From NCBI GenBank assembly GCA_027489915.1, contig JAIXZB010000139.1:1-22444 (forward strand): a stretch of 22,444 bases of DNA, read 5' to 3'. This DNA is from Rickettsiales bacterium. Lineage in GTDB: Bacteria > Pseudomonadota > Alphaproteobacteria > Rickettsiales > UBA3002. The notes below the pieces were generated by a model that had not been told where the DNA came from, ran no database searches, and saw only the letters and a program-made list of their open reading frames with translations. Below are positions 1 through 5,999 of the stretch, in pieces. Each line of letters opens with the position of its first letter. The stretch's first letter is position 1. Both the position numbers and the translations under genes were made by a program.

Positions 1-1
1 C

Positions 2-202
2 ATGACATATCAAATTACTGATGTCGCTACTCTTAACAACACCCTCAATGCATACAAAATGAATGATTGGCAACAAGGGTATCAACTGGTTTATGATGCA
101 CTACTTGAGCCAAGGATTGTGAATACTGTAAATGGCCCAGTCGAAATTATGGTTCCTAAGGAAAGAGTATCCGATGGCACCACACTACGACATGGCAGGT
201 AA
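2..202 (+). CDS. Unrecognised small protein at the window edge
   Basis: An open frame of 66 codons starts with ATG at the second base and ends at TAA 200-202. It may begin upstream of the window, so both the start and any Shine-Dalgarno site are unseen. The protein is polar, rich in Asn, Gln, Val and Tyr, with no signal peptide, membrane segment or motif that I recognise. Its composition looks like real protein. The same frame stays open for 24 more codons after the stop and encodes a hydrophobic stretch there, so this could be an interrupted longer gene. I assign no function. Confidence 0.4.
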   Translation: MTYQITDVATLNNTLNAYKMNDWQQGYQLVYDALLEPRIVNTVNGPVEIMVPKERVSDGTTLRHGR

Positions 203-277
203 AGCCTGCGTCAATCAGTTGGTGTGAGCCTCAGCATCATTGGTGCTATCGTGGTTATTTCGGTTTATACCTCTTAA
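203..277 (+). other. In-frame hydrophobic extension after the stop of the edge ORF
   Basis: Directly after TAA 200-202 the same frame continues through a Gly/Ser/Val/Ile-rich segment (core GVSLSIIGAIVVISVY) to a second TAA at 275-277. It looks like one membrane helix. No convincing start codon with a ribosome site lies between the two stops; a GTG at 224 is the only candidate. It may be the lost C-terminal end of the edge ORF (nonsense mutation) or chance. The rest of 278-388 is A+T-rich and I see no gene in it. Confidence 0.25.
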
Positions 278-388
278 TCTTGTACTAAAAAATACATGCA
301 AATTTTGGCGCTAATATGCGCTATCCACATAACATCCTTACACTAAACCCTGAGAGGCATGGCGCATTCTTATTGTATCGCTTCTAGT

Positions 389-419
389 AATTGCACACGC
401 TGTAATTGACAGCGCAATT
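389..419 (+). promoter_or_regulatory. Dyad/hairpin just upstream of the csbD-like gene
   Basis: CGCTGT (398-403) and ACAGCG (409-414) form a perfect 6-bp inverted repeat around a 5-base loop. Flanking AATTG (389-393) and CAATT (415-419) extend it by 5 bp across a 4-base bulge (394-397). It ends 7 bases before the Shine-Dalgarno sequence of the csbD-like gene. Position and symmetry fit either an operator or a 5' UTR hairpin; the sequence alone does not decide which. Confidence 0.35.
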
Positions 420-438
420 ATTACGTAAGGAGATTGTT

Positions 439-666
439 ATGAATAAGGAACAAGTGCAAGGCAAGACCGAGCAACTCAAGGGTGAGCTTAAGAAAACCTG
501 GGGTAAACTTACCGATAATGATATCATGCTGCTTGATGGTAAGCGTGATCAGTTTCTTGGCAAACTGAAAGAACATTATGGGCTTGCAAAAGAAGATGCT
601 GAAACAAAAGTGAAAGCTATCGAAGATGCATGCCGTTGCGATACATCAAGCGCTAAGGTTGCATAA
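439..666 (+). CDS. CsbD-family stress protein
   Basis: 75-residue, strongly charged, helix-prone protein matching the CsbD family (E. coli YjbJ is the familiar member). The N-terminus carries the family pattern NKEQVQGKTEQLKGELKKTW followed by GKLTDND and a DGKRDQFLGKLKEHYG segment. The start is ATG 439, preceded by TAAGGAGA at 426-433; an upstream in-frame ATG at 406 lies inside the dyad and lacks such a site. CsbD proteins are abundant soluble proteins induced by general, osmotic or phosphate stress, with no established biochemical activity. The C-terminal end holds Cys residues in a CRC motif, unusual for so small a stress protein. A strong intrinsic terminator follows 18 bases after the stop. 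Confidence 0.88.
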   Translation: MNKEQVQGKTEQLKGELKKTWGKLTDNDIMLLDGKRDQFLGKLKEHYGLAKEDAETKVKAIEDACRCDTSSAKVA

Positions 667-684
667 CATCGTTATCTAATCACG

Positions 685-723
685 AAAGTCGCTCGGCATA
701 TGTTTTGATGTCGAGCGACTTTT
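685..723 (+). terminator. Intrinsic terminator between csbD-like and lpxR-like genes
   Basis: A 15-bp stem with one G-U pair: bases 685-699 pair with 708-722 around an 8-base loop, and the stem runs into a TTTT(T) tract. It ends only 20 bases before the ATG of the next gene, so that gene must be transcribed either through this hairpin or from a promoter overlapping it. Confidence 0.9.
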
Positions 724-743
724 TATGTTATGCAGGGGAATAT

Positions 744-1736
744 ATGCAGCATTACCGACTATTAGCACTTGTGTTTACGATGGCCATTTCCTCTCCAACG
801 CTTGCTGCGCAGACGCAGAAGAAGGATGATAAGGGCGTCTTTAATGTTGTGTTTGAAAATGATATTTTTGCAGGATCAGACAGCGATTACACCAATGGCG
901 TGAGATTCGCGTGGATTTCTTCGGAAGAAAATATGCCGCGCTGGACGCAGTCGGTGGCCAATGCATTGCCCATGGCAAGTGGCGGAAATAAACGCATAAG
1001 CATAGCCGCTGGGCAAAGTATGTTTGCGCCGGAAGATCTATCGCGCCGTGATATCGTTGCGGGTGATCAACCTTACGCAGGATGGTTGTATGGTTCGGTG
1101 GGGATGATTTCCGATACGGATAAGACGCTTGATAATGTGATGCTTACACTGGGTGTGGTCGGGCCATTATCGTTTGCTGAGCCTACGCAGAAATTTGTGC
1201 ATCATGTGGTAGATAGCCCGCAGCCCAATGGCTGGGGCAATCAGTTGAAAAATGAACCTGGTATCATGCTCACCTATGAGCGCAAATGGCGTAATTTCTT
1301 TCAGATCTCACCTTATGGACTGGGTGCGGATGTAACGCCCCAGTTGGGCGCAAACCTTGGTAATATAAATACAAGCGCCGCAGCAGGTGCAACGTTTCGC
1401 CTAGGCTATGATCTGCCTTCCGATTATGGCCCGCCGCGTATTCGCCCAAGCCTTCCTGGGTCGGATTTTTTTGCCCCATCGGAAGCATTAGGAGCCTACC
1501 TTTTCACCACGATTGAACAGCGCGCAGTGGCGCGTAATATTTTCCTTGATGGCAATACGTTTGCCGATAGCCCGAGCGTTGATAAGAAACATTTTGTCTC
1601 GAGCATTCAGGTAGGAGGTGCGCTTACATACGGCGAGACGCGGCTGTCATACACGCAGGTGTTTATGACAGAAGAATATGACACGCAGAAGCATCCCTCG
1701 GTATTCGGCGCGCTTACGCTTTCGCACAGGTTTTAA
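744..1736 (+). CDS. lpxR: LpxR-family outer-membrane lipid A deacylase-like protein
   Basis: 330 residues with a signal peptide (hydrophobic stretch 5-18, cleavage near TLAA-QTQ at 22). The body fits the LpxR/DUF2219 family, an outer-membrane beta-barrel that removes the 3'-acyloxyacyl group of lipid A. Visible family signatures are FENDIFAG (Asn39-Asp40, matching the Asn/Asp pair of the LpxR active site), DYTNG (Thr50) and a QKFVHHVVD...GWGNQLKNEP block with His153/His154 where the catalytic His is expected. The chain ends in LSHRF, a typical barrel C-terminus with final aromatic residue. The start ATG 744 has CAGGGGAA just upstream; upstream alternatives would lie inside the terminator. No lipid A genes are adjacent. 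It may act in envelope remodelling; the exact specificity is inferred from the family. Confidence 0.85.
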   Translation: MQHYRLLALVFTMAISSPTLAAQTQKKDDKGVFNVVFENDIFAGSDSDYTNGVRFAWISSEENMPRWTQSVANALPMASGGNKRISIAAGQSMFAPEDLSRRDIVAGDQPYAGWLYGSVGMISDTDKTLDNVMLTLGVVGPLSFAEPTQKFVHHVVDSPQPNGWGNQLKNEPGIMLTYERKWRNFFQISPYGLGADVTPQLGANLGNINTSAAAGATFRLGYDLPSDYGPPRIRPSLPGSDFFAPSEALGAYLFTTIEQRAVARNIFLDGNTFADSPSVDKKHFVSSIQVGGALTYGETRLSYTQVFMTEEYDTQKHPSVFGALTLSHRF

Positions 1737-1856
1737 TGCTAAAGGTAAAATCACGCAATACTTATGGGTTCTTTATAACTGGTGTTGCAAATCCTACAGT
1801 AAATTTGCATGCGATTCTCTACGGTGATTTTCATGATTCAACTGGAAGGAAATGTT

Positions 1857-2099
1857 ATGAAATATATGAAAAGAACAACCGCTCTACTCGCACTGTCACT
1901 GTTGGCTGCTTGCGGAGAGAGTACAACCGATAGAGCGCTAAGCGGTGGTGCTATTGGTGCGGGTGTCGGCGCAGTTACTGGTGCTGTAGTAGGTGGAAGC
2001 CCTGTGACGGGCGCAGTAGTTGGCGGTGCAGTGGGCGCAGCTGCAGGTGGCTTGACCAAGAAAAATGATGTAGATTTAGGTAAACCTGTATGGCGCTAA
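1857..2099 (+). CDS. Glycine-zipper lipoprotein
   Basis: 80-residue predicted lipoprotein. An MKYMKRT n-region and hydrophobic core lead to the lipobox LLAAC, with the lipidated Cys followed by GES. The mature part is almost entirely a glycine-zipper segment (GGAIGAGVGAVTGAVVGG and a second copy of VTGAVVGG), as in the 17-kDa-antigen/OsmB-like glycine-zipper families that insert in or span the outer membrane. ATG 1857 is chosen because CTGGAAGGAA lies just upstream and it leads straight into the signal peptide. The stop overlaps the start of the next gene by 10 bases, indicating translational coupling. Many relatives are stress-inducible; the specific role is unknown. Confidence 0.75.
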   Translation: MKYMKRTTALLALSLLAACGESTTDRALSGGAIGAGVGAVTGAVVGGSPVTGAVVGGAVGAAAGGLTKKNDVDLGKPVWR

Positions 2100-2527
2100 A
2101 TCATAAGATGCTATGCACAGTTATGGCTGTAGCCGTATTGTCATCTTCACCCGTATGGGCGAGTGACAGCGTACTTGAAGTGTATCAACAGGGAAACATC
2201 TCCTACATCACGGGCGGTATAGGTCAGGATGAGAGCGATGCGCTGAAAGCAGCAGAGAAGGACTATAACCTTCGTATTCTGAATACGGATAGAACTGGAC
2301 ATTATTCGGGTGATACCCGTGTAGTTATCAGTGATACGAAGAAAAATACCCTACTCGATGCGACAAGTGGCCCCATTTTCTATGCGAATCTTCCTAAGGG
2401 ACGTTACATAGTGGAAGGATTTGATGAGGGTTTAAGCAAGAAGCAGACTGTTGTTATCACAGGCGCAAAATCTTCGCGCGTGCATTTTGTGTGGCCACAA
2501 GATGTAGAAGAATCAATCAATTATTAA
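2090..2527 (+). CDS. Secreted protein of unknown function
   Basis: 145 residues with a signal peptide (hydrophobic VMAVAVLSSS, cleavage near VWA-SDS). The mature part has a Tyr/Asp-rich stretch followed by a beta-rich region (TRVVISDTKKNTLLDATSG ... LPKGRYIVEGF) that resembles the small Ig-like carboxypeptidase-regulatory fold seen in periplasmic proteins; this is a weak fold-level resemblance. The start ATG 2090 overlaps the lipoprotein gene by 10 bases; ATG 2108 would still leave a signal peptide but lacks a good ribosome site. It sits between a lipoprotein gene and a DUF1328 gene, so an envelope role is likely, but no activity can be named. Confidence 0.65.
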   Translation: MALNHKMLCTVMAVAVLSSSPVWASDSVLEVYQQGNISYITGGIGQDESDALKAAEKDYNLRILNTDRTGHYSGDTRVVISDTKKNTLLDATSGPIFYANLPKGRYIVEGFDEGLSKKQTVVITGAKSSRVHFVWPQDVEESINY

Positions 2528-2538
2528 TAGGAGATAGT

Positions 2539-2721
2539 ATGCTTAACTATGTGATTACGTTTTTTATTCTTGCCATATGTGCTGCAGTATTAGGCTTTGG
2601 CGGGCTAGCTGCAGATTTTGCAGGCATTGCAAAATTCTTGGCAGGCATATTTGTGCTGCTGTTTGTGGCAAGCCTTATTTACAGCATGATTACGGGCAAG
2701 AGGGCGAATACGCCATTATAG
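2539..2721 (+). CDS. DUF1328 (YtjA-like) small inner-membrane protein
   Basis: 60-residue protein with two hydrophobic helices separated by a short AADFAGIAK turn. The pattern MLNYVITFFILAICAAVLGF then GGLA...FLAGIFVLLFVASLIYSM matches DUF1328/YtjA. The family consists of tiny inner-membrane proteins of unknown function often found beside other stress-response genes. The start ATG 2539 has TAGGAGAT at 2528-2535. The gene lies 11 bases after the secreted-protein gene in the same orientation, so the three small envelope genes probably form one transcript ending at the following terminator. Confidence 0.85.
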   Translation: MLNYVITFFILAICAAVLGFGGLAADFAGIAKFLAGIFVLLFVASLIYSMITGKRANTPL

Positions 2722-2743
2722 ACATGTTCTAGCGATGGAATAC

Positions 2744-2779
2744 AAAAGCTGGGTGGAGATATTCCATCCAGCTTTTTTT
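2744..2779 (+). terminator. Intrinsic terminator at the convergent junction with the MFS gene
   Basis: Bases 2744-2757 pair with 2763-2776 (14 bp including one G-U pair) around a 5-base loop, with a T tract 2773-2779. The AAAA at the 5' side gives a shorter T run on the minus strand, so the hairpin may also end the opposing MFS transcript, whose stop codon (2778-2780) touches it. Confidence 0.88.
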
Positions 2780-3980
2780 ATGCACGCATTCTGCGCTCTA
2801 TTGCTAGATAGAGAAATGGTGCAATCATCGCCAAGATAATAGCGGTAATAGCGATTACAGGCATGCCTATCAACGCACCTTTTGTATCGCTCGATAACAT
2901 ATAGGTGGAATACCCAGCGCCAAGCGAGGTGGCGAGGTGGGTGACTGTGGATTGAAGCGATAAGAATGCCCCTCTCAGTTGCGGTGCCGGAACTTTAGAG
3001 GTGAGGGTTTGGCTGGCAACACCACGCCCTGTCATTGATACCATAAACACAACGAATATGAGGGTTATGGGGACTATTACTGGTATCATGATAAATCCTG
3101 CTACGAGCACTAGCACATACAGCAAGGTGAAAAGCCACATGGTGCGCATGGAAGACCATGTATCGATAAGCCTTCCTGAAAGACGCATGCCAAAAAAGCT
3201 GGTTATGCCGCCTACCAAATATAGCACGCCAATATACTCGCGCTCTATACCCAGATTGAATTGCAGATAGGCAGAGATATTGGGAATAATCATAAAGCCA
3301 GACATCATGATGATGCCTGTCATGAAAAACGAATAAAGTGTGATGCGTTGGCTTAGTAGTAGGCGAATATCCTGAATGATGGCATGCGCTGAAGTATCTG
3401 AATTTTTAGGAGGGTAGGCGGGAAGTGATCGCAGAGCAAAAACCCACACCACAACCCCAAGCATGGCCGTGGAAATAAATGGCGCATGCCAACTGAATTG
3501 GCGGGAAAGCTCTAACCCCATGGGCACACCAAATACAGAAGCAAGTGCAAACCCGCCCATCACCTTACCCATGGCGCTACCGCGTTTTTCGGGAGGGATG
3601 CAATCGGCGATGAGTGCGATACCTGCGGCAGTAAGTGGGCCGCCAAAGGCACCCGCTAAAATACGAGCGACAATCATGCTCGCTTCACTCCACACGATTG
3701 CACCTAATGCGGTGGCAAGAATAAGCCCAGCAAGGCAAAATAAAATAGCGCTACGTCTGCGGAATCTATCGATAAAAAATGCGGCAACAATACCAAAGAA
3801 TGCGGCGGAAAGCGTGTAGCTTCCGGCAATGATACCAATTGAATCCATGGGAATGGCGAGAGCGCTTGCGAAATCAGGCCCAAGGGGCATGACCATCATG
3901 AAATCGCAGACATTGATGAATTGAATCAATGCCGCAATGAGAATGACGCGGCTTTCGGAAATGGATGAGGGTTGGGACAT
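2778..3980 (-). CDS. MFS transporter, drug:H+ antiporter (DHA1)-like
   Basis: 400-residue major facilitator with about 12 hydrophobic helices, the normal size for DHA1/AraJ-like exporters. Loop 2-3 carries the motif A remnant FFIDRFRRRSAIL (Asp71, Arg72), and helices 4-5 contain ARILAGAFGGPLTAAG and a Gly/Pro-rich VFGVPMG, typical of antiporters. Helix 1 contains the polar VCDFMMVMPLGPDF. ATG 3980 lies 20 bases after the FAD-protein gene, so it is the last gene of a three-gene operon. The substrate is not readable from the sequence; the pairing with an FAD/NAD(P)-binding protein suggests export of a small molecule processed by that protein, which is inference. Confidence 0.85.
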   Translation of the reverse strand: MSQPSSISESRVILIAALIQFINVCDFMMVMPLGPDFASALAIPMDSIGIIAGSYTLSAAFFGIVAAFFIDRFRRRSAILFCLAGLILATALGAIVWSEASMIVARILAGAFGGPLTAAGIALIADCIPPEKRGSAMGKVMGGFALASVFGVPMGLELSRQFSWHAPFISTAMLGVVVWVFALRSLPAYPPKNSDTSAHAIIQDIRLLLSQRITLYSFFMTGIIMMSGFMIIPNISAYLQFNLGIEREYIGVLYLVGGITSFFGMRLSGRLIDTWSSMRTMWLFTLLYVLVLVAGFIMIPVIVPITLIFVVFMVSMTGRGVASQTLTSKVPAPQLRGAFLSLQSTVTHLATSLGAGYSTYMLSSDTKGALIGMPVIAITAIILAMIAPFLYLAIERRMRA

Positions 3981-4000
3981 GCGGGACTTTCGTTAGATGC

Positions 4001-5350
4001 CTATGAGTGTTTAGACGCATGCGTTGTCGCTTTTTGTAGGGCATGTGCAACGTTTGCAATCTGTACTCGAAGTTCAGGTACGGCAGTGGCTTCGAGCTGA
4101 GCGCCGACGAGAAGAGGGCCGATAGCGTATATAGTGGGGGCATTGTTGATGCTTACACGGCCAGCAGCATCATAGGCGTGTAGACCAAACCCTGTATGAT
4201 GCGGGGTGATGATGCCTTCTTCAAACAGACCCGCAAGCAGGGGAGAAGTGGCAACACTGTAACGCGGCCCTCGGCAATCAAAGATAGTGCTGGCTGCAAT
4301 GGCTTCACCATCGGATAAAATAACCTGATGGGGAAGCACAGAACGCACAGAAGCACTGTGAACGATGAAACGCTTTTTGTTCAGCCCTTCCTCAAGCACA
4401 GGAAGAAGCGAGGATGCCATGCGGTGACGCGCGCGGTTCCAGTGCGAAAATCCATGACGCATGAAGCGCAATTGTGCATCGACACTCAAAGATTGCCATA
4501 ACTGGGTAGTATGTGGACGTACTGCATCCATACAGGATTGCCAGCTATGGCCTTCCTGAGTGGAGGTAGTAATAAACTTACGCAGAGCGCGCATACGCAG
4601 TGATAGCTTAGTATCAGCGAGTAGGGCAGGAGCGAAGTAGGGTGGTGTTTGCAAAGGATGTTCGGCATGTGCCGCAGGAAATATTCCGTGCCGTGAAAGT
4701 ACGATAATCGGGCAAGAAACCTTGCGCTTCAGAAGGCTGATGAGTGTATCCACTGCTGTGAGTCCACTACCGATAATGATGATAGGATCGCTTGCTTCGC
4801 GCATTGCGATGGCATCGAAATTACACGCCCATGGTTTACCGAAATACGATGGGTGCGAAGTGACATCATGGGCGAAGCCGTTGCCTGTTGCGAGCACGAG
4901 CTGTTTGGCTTCTATGGCATGTCCTTGAGTGAAACCAATCTGGTAGCCGTTACGATGCTTGCTGATATACTTGGCAGATTTTGCAATAAGGGATGCATGC
5001 GCAAGCCCTGCGGCGCTGATATGGGTGAGGTAATCGCCATATAGGGCGCGGGGTACAAAACCATCTTCCTTAATGGCGGAATCGATGCCATAACGCTGCG
5101 CATTTTCTTTGCCTTCAGCGCTGTGAAGCCATGCATAAAAACCCTCAGGGTCACCATCCACCGCACCCATTTTAATGGCGGGAACATTGAGCAGATGTTC
5201 GCTCCAGCGTGTGCTGTAGGCTGCGCCGCGAGGAAGGCGGGATGCAGGGTCGATGAGCGCAACGGAACGTGAGCTGGTGGCAAGGGCAGTAGCAAGCATC
5301 GCCCCAGAAAATCCTGCGCCGATGATGGCAATATCGAACTTCTGCGCCAC
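4001..5350 (-). CDS. FAD/NAD(P)-binding protein (COG4529 / NAD_binding_9 type)
   Basis: A flavoprotein of about 449 residues. It opens with a Rossmann dinucleotide-binding motif GAGFSG, and an ALIDPASRLPRGAAYST segment matches the family in which a short beta strand is followed by G-A-A-Y-S. A second dinucleotide motif IIIGSGLTAVDTLISLL lies mid-protein, and an IFDCRGP segment is near the C-terminal third. This is the COG4529 family (E. coli YdhS), related in fold to flavin monooxygenases; its reaction is not established. I chose GTG 5350, giving the natural N-terminus MAQKFDIAIIGAG; it follows the upstream stop by one base and has GGTGGAA upstream. A longer version from TTG 5389 would overlap the preceding gene by 38 bases. 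It sits between DUF6356 and MFS genes. Confidence 0.8.
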   Translation of the reverse strand: MAQKFDIAIIGAGFSGAMLATALATSSRSVALIDPASRLPRGAAYSTRWSEHLLNVPAIKMGAVDGDPEGFYAWLHSAEGKENAQRYGIDSAIKEDGFVPRALYGDYLTHISAAGLAHASLIAKSAKYISKHRNGYQIGFTQGHAIEAKQLVLATGNGFAHDVTSHPSYFGKPWACNFDAIAMREASDPIIIIGSGLTAVDTLISLLKRKVSCPIIVLSRHGIFPAAHAEHPLQTPPYFAPALLADTKLSLRMRALRKFITTSTQEGHSWQSCMDAVRPHTTQLWQSLSVDAQLRFMRHGFSHWNRARHRMASSLLPVLEEGLNKKRFIVHSASVRSVLPHQVILSDGEAIAASTIFDCRGPRYSVATSPLLAGLFEEGIITPHHTGFGLHAYDAAGRVSINNAPTIYAIGPLLVGAQLEATAVPELRVQIANVAHALQKATTHASKHS

Positions 5351-5351
5351 G

Positions 5352-5729
5352 TTAAATTGTTCCACCCATCTGTGAGTCGTTCGCGTCAATTTCGTTGCGG
5401 CGGCTCTCTGGAATGCGCGATTTCATGATGAGGTAGATTTTTTCAAGCTGGCTACTTGCTTCGCGCTCAAGCAGAAAAGGGAAGATGCCATGAATAACCA
5501 CTACAATACCGCTGTAGAGTAGACGAAACATCATTTTGGTGGTGAACCATAAATGCTCGGTGTAGGTTTCTCCTGCTGAGTGCGGATGTTCGGTGAAGGC
5601 TTTTTCGACACTATCGCGTAGTTCGATGGCTCTGCGTTTATGTTCATCGCGTGTTACCCATGCTATCAGGCGCTCCCACCAGAGTTTGGCGCGCGATAGG
5701 GTGTTGGGTGTTGTATCCTGTGATTGCAT
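5352..5729 (-). CDS. DUF6356 family protein
   Basis: 125-residue protein matching the DUF6356 pattern as I know it: AFTEHPHSAGETYTEHLWF, then a hydrophobic helix with GIVVVIHGIFPFLLER, and a conserved tail (LEKIYLIMKSR). One membrane segment is likely near residues 75-95. Function is unknown. ATG 5729 is preferred because AAGGG lies 5 bases upstream; a longer reading from TTG 5786 has no support. It is the first gene of the operon with the FAD protein and MFS transporter, with stop and next start one base apart, so translation is probably coupled. The C-terminal 20 residues are polar and poorly conserved in appearance. Confidence 0.75.
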   Translation of the reverse strand: MQSQDTTPNTLSRAKLWWERLIAWVTRDEHKRRAIELRDSVEKAFTEHPHSAGETYTEHLWFTTKMMFRLLYSGIVVVIHGIFPFLLEREASSQLEKIYLIMKSRIPESRRNEIDANDSQMGGTI

Positions 5730-5801
5730 CTGTGCCCTTGGTTGTAACTCTAGCGCATAAGTAGAGATTTTAGGGCCATTTTGCAAGCCCTGTCACAACA
5801 G

Positions 5802-5838
5802 AAAAAACCGCCTGCTTCCGTGTCGGGAAACAGGCGGT
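5802..5838 (-). terminator. Minus-strand intrinsic terminator without a gene directly upstream
   Basis: ACCGCCTG (5807-5814) pairs with CAGGCGGT (5831-5838); after one mismatch TTCC (5816-5819) pairs with GGAA (5826-5829). On the minus strand the stem is followed by six U residues (A run 5802-5807). No minus-strand gene lies between it and the end of secF at 7337. It therefore ends either an unannotated small transcript from 5839-6000 or the secF transcript after it has crossed the aminotransferase gene in antisense. Confidence 0.8.
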
Positions 5839-5941
5839 GATAGATGCAAAGCAAAGCGGAGTAATCGAAAGCATGTATAGCCAAGTAAAACTGTCTGGCA
5901 GGTGAAGGGCAGATTAATTTATGATAATGATGGCCGCGCGA

Positions 5942-5969
5942 TTGACTTGAAAAGTAGTGGCGTTATGAA
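5942..5969 (+). promoter_or_regulatory. Sigma70-like promoter for the aminotransferase gene
   Basis: TTGACT at 5942-5947 and TATGAA at 5964-5969 are separated by 16 bases and lie about 30 bases before the start codon at 6000. The leader would be short (about 24 bases) and contains the GAGGGG ribosome site at 5991-5996. Confidence 0.5.
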
Positions 5970-5999
5970 TGGCGCAGAATAGTTGTTGTAGAGGGGTGT

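Noticed and set aside
132..227. 31-codon ORF in another frame within the edge gene
   Set aside because: No ribosome site, short, and overlaps the more natural frame 2-202.
203..438. General-stress (EcfG-type GGAAC ... CGTT) promoter upstream of the csbD-like gene
   Set aside because: I looked for the motif because of the gene content but found no matching pair of elements.
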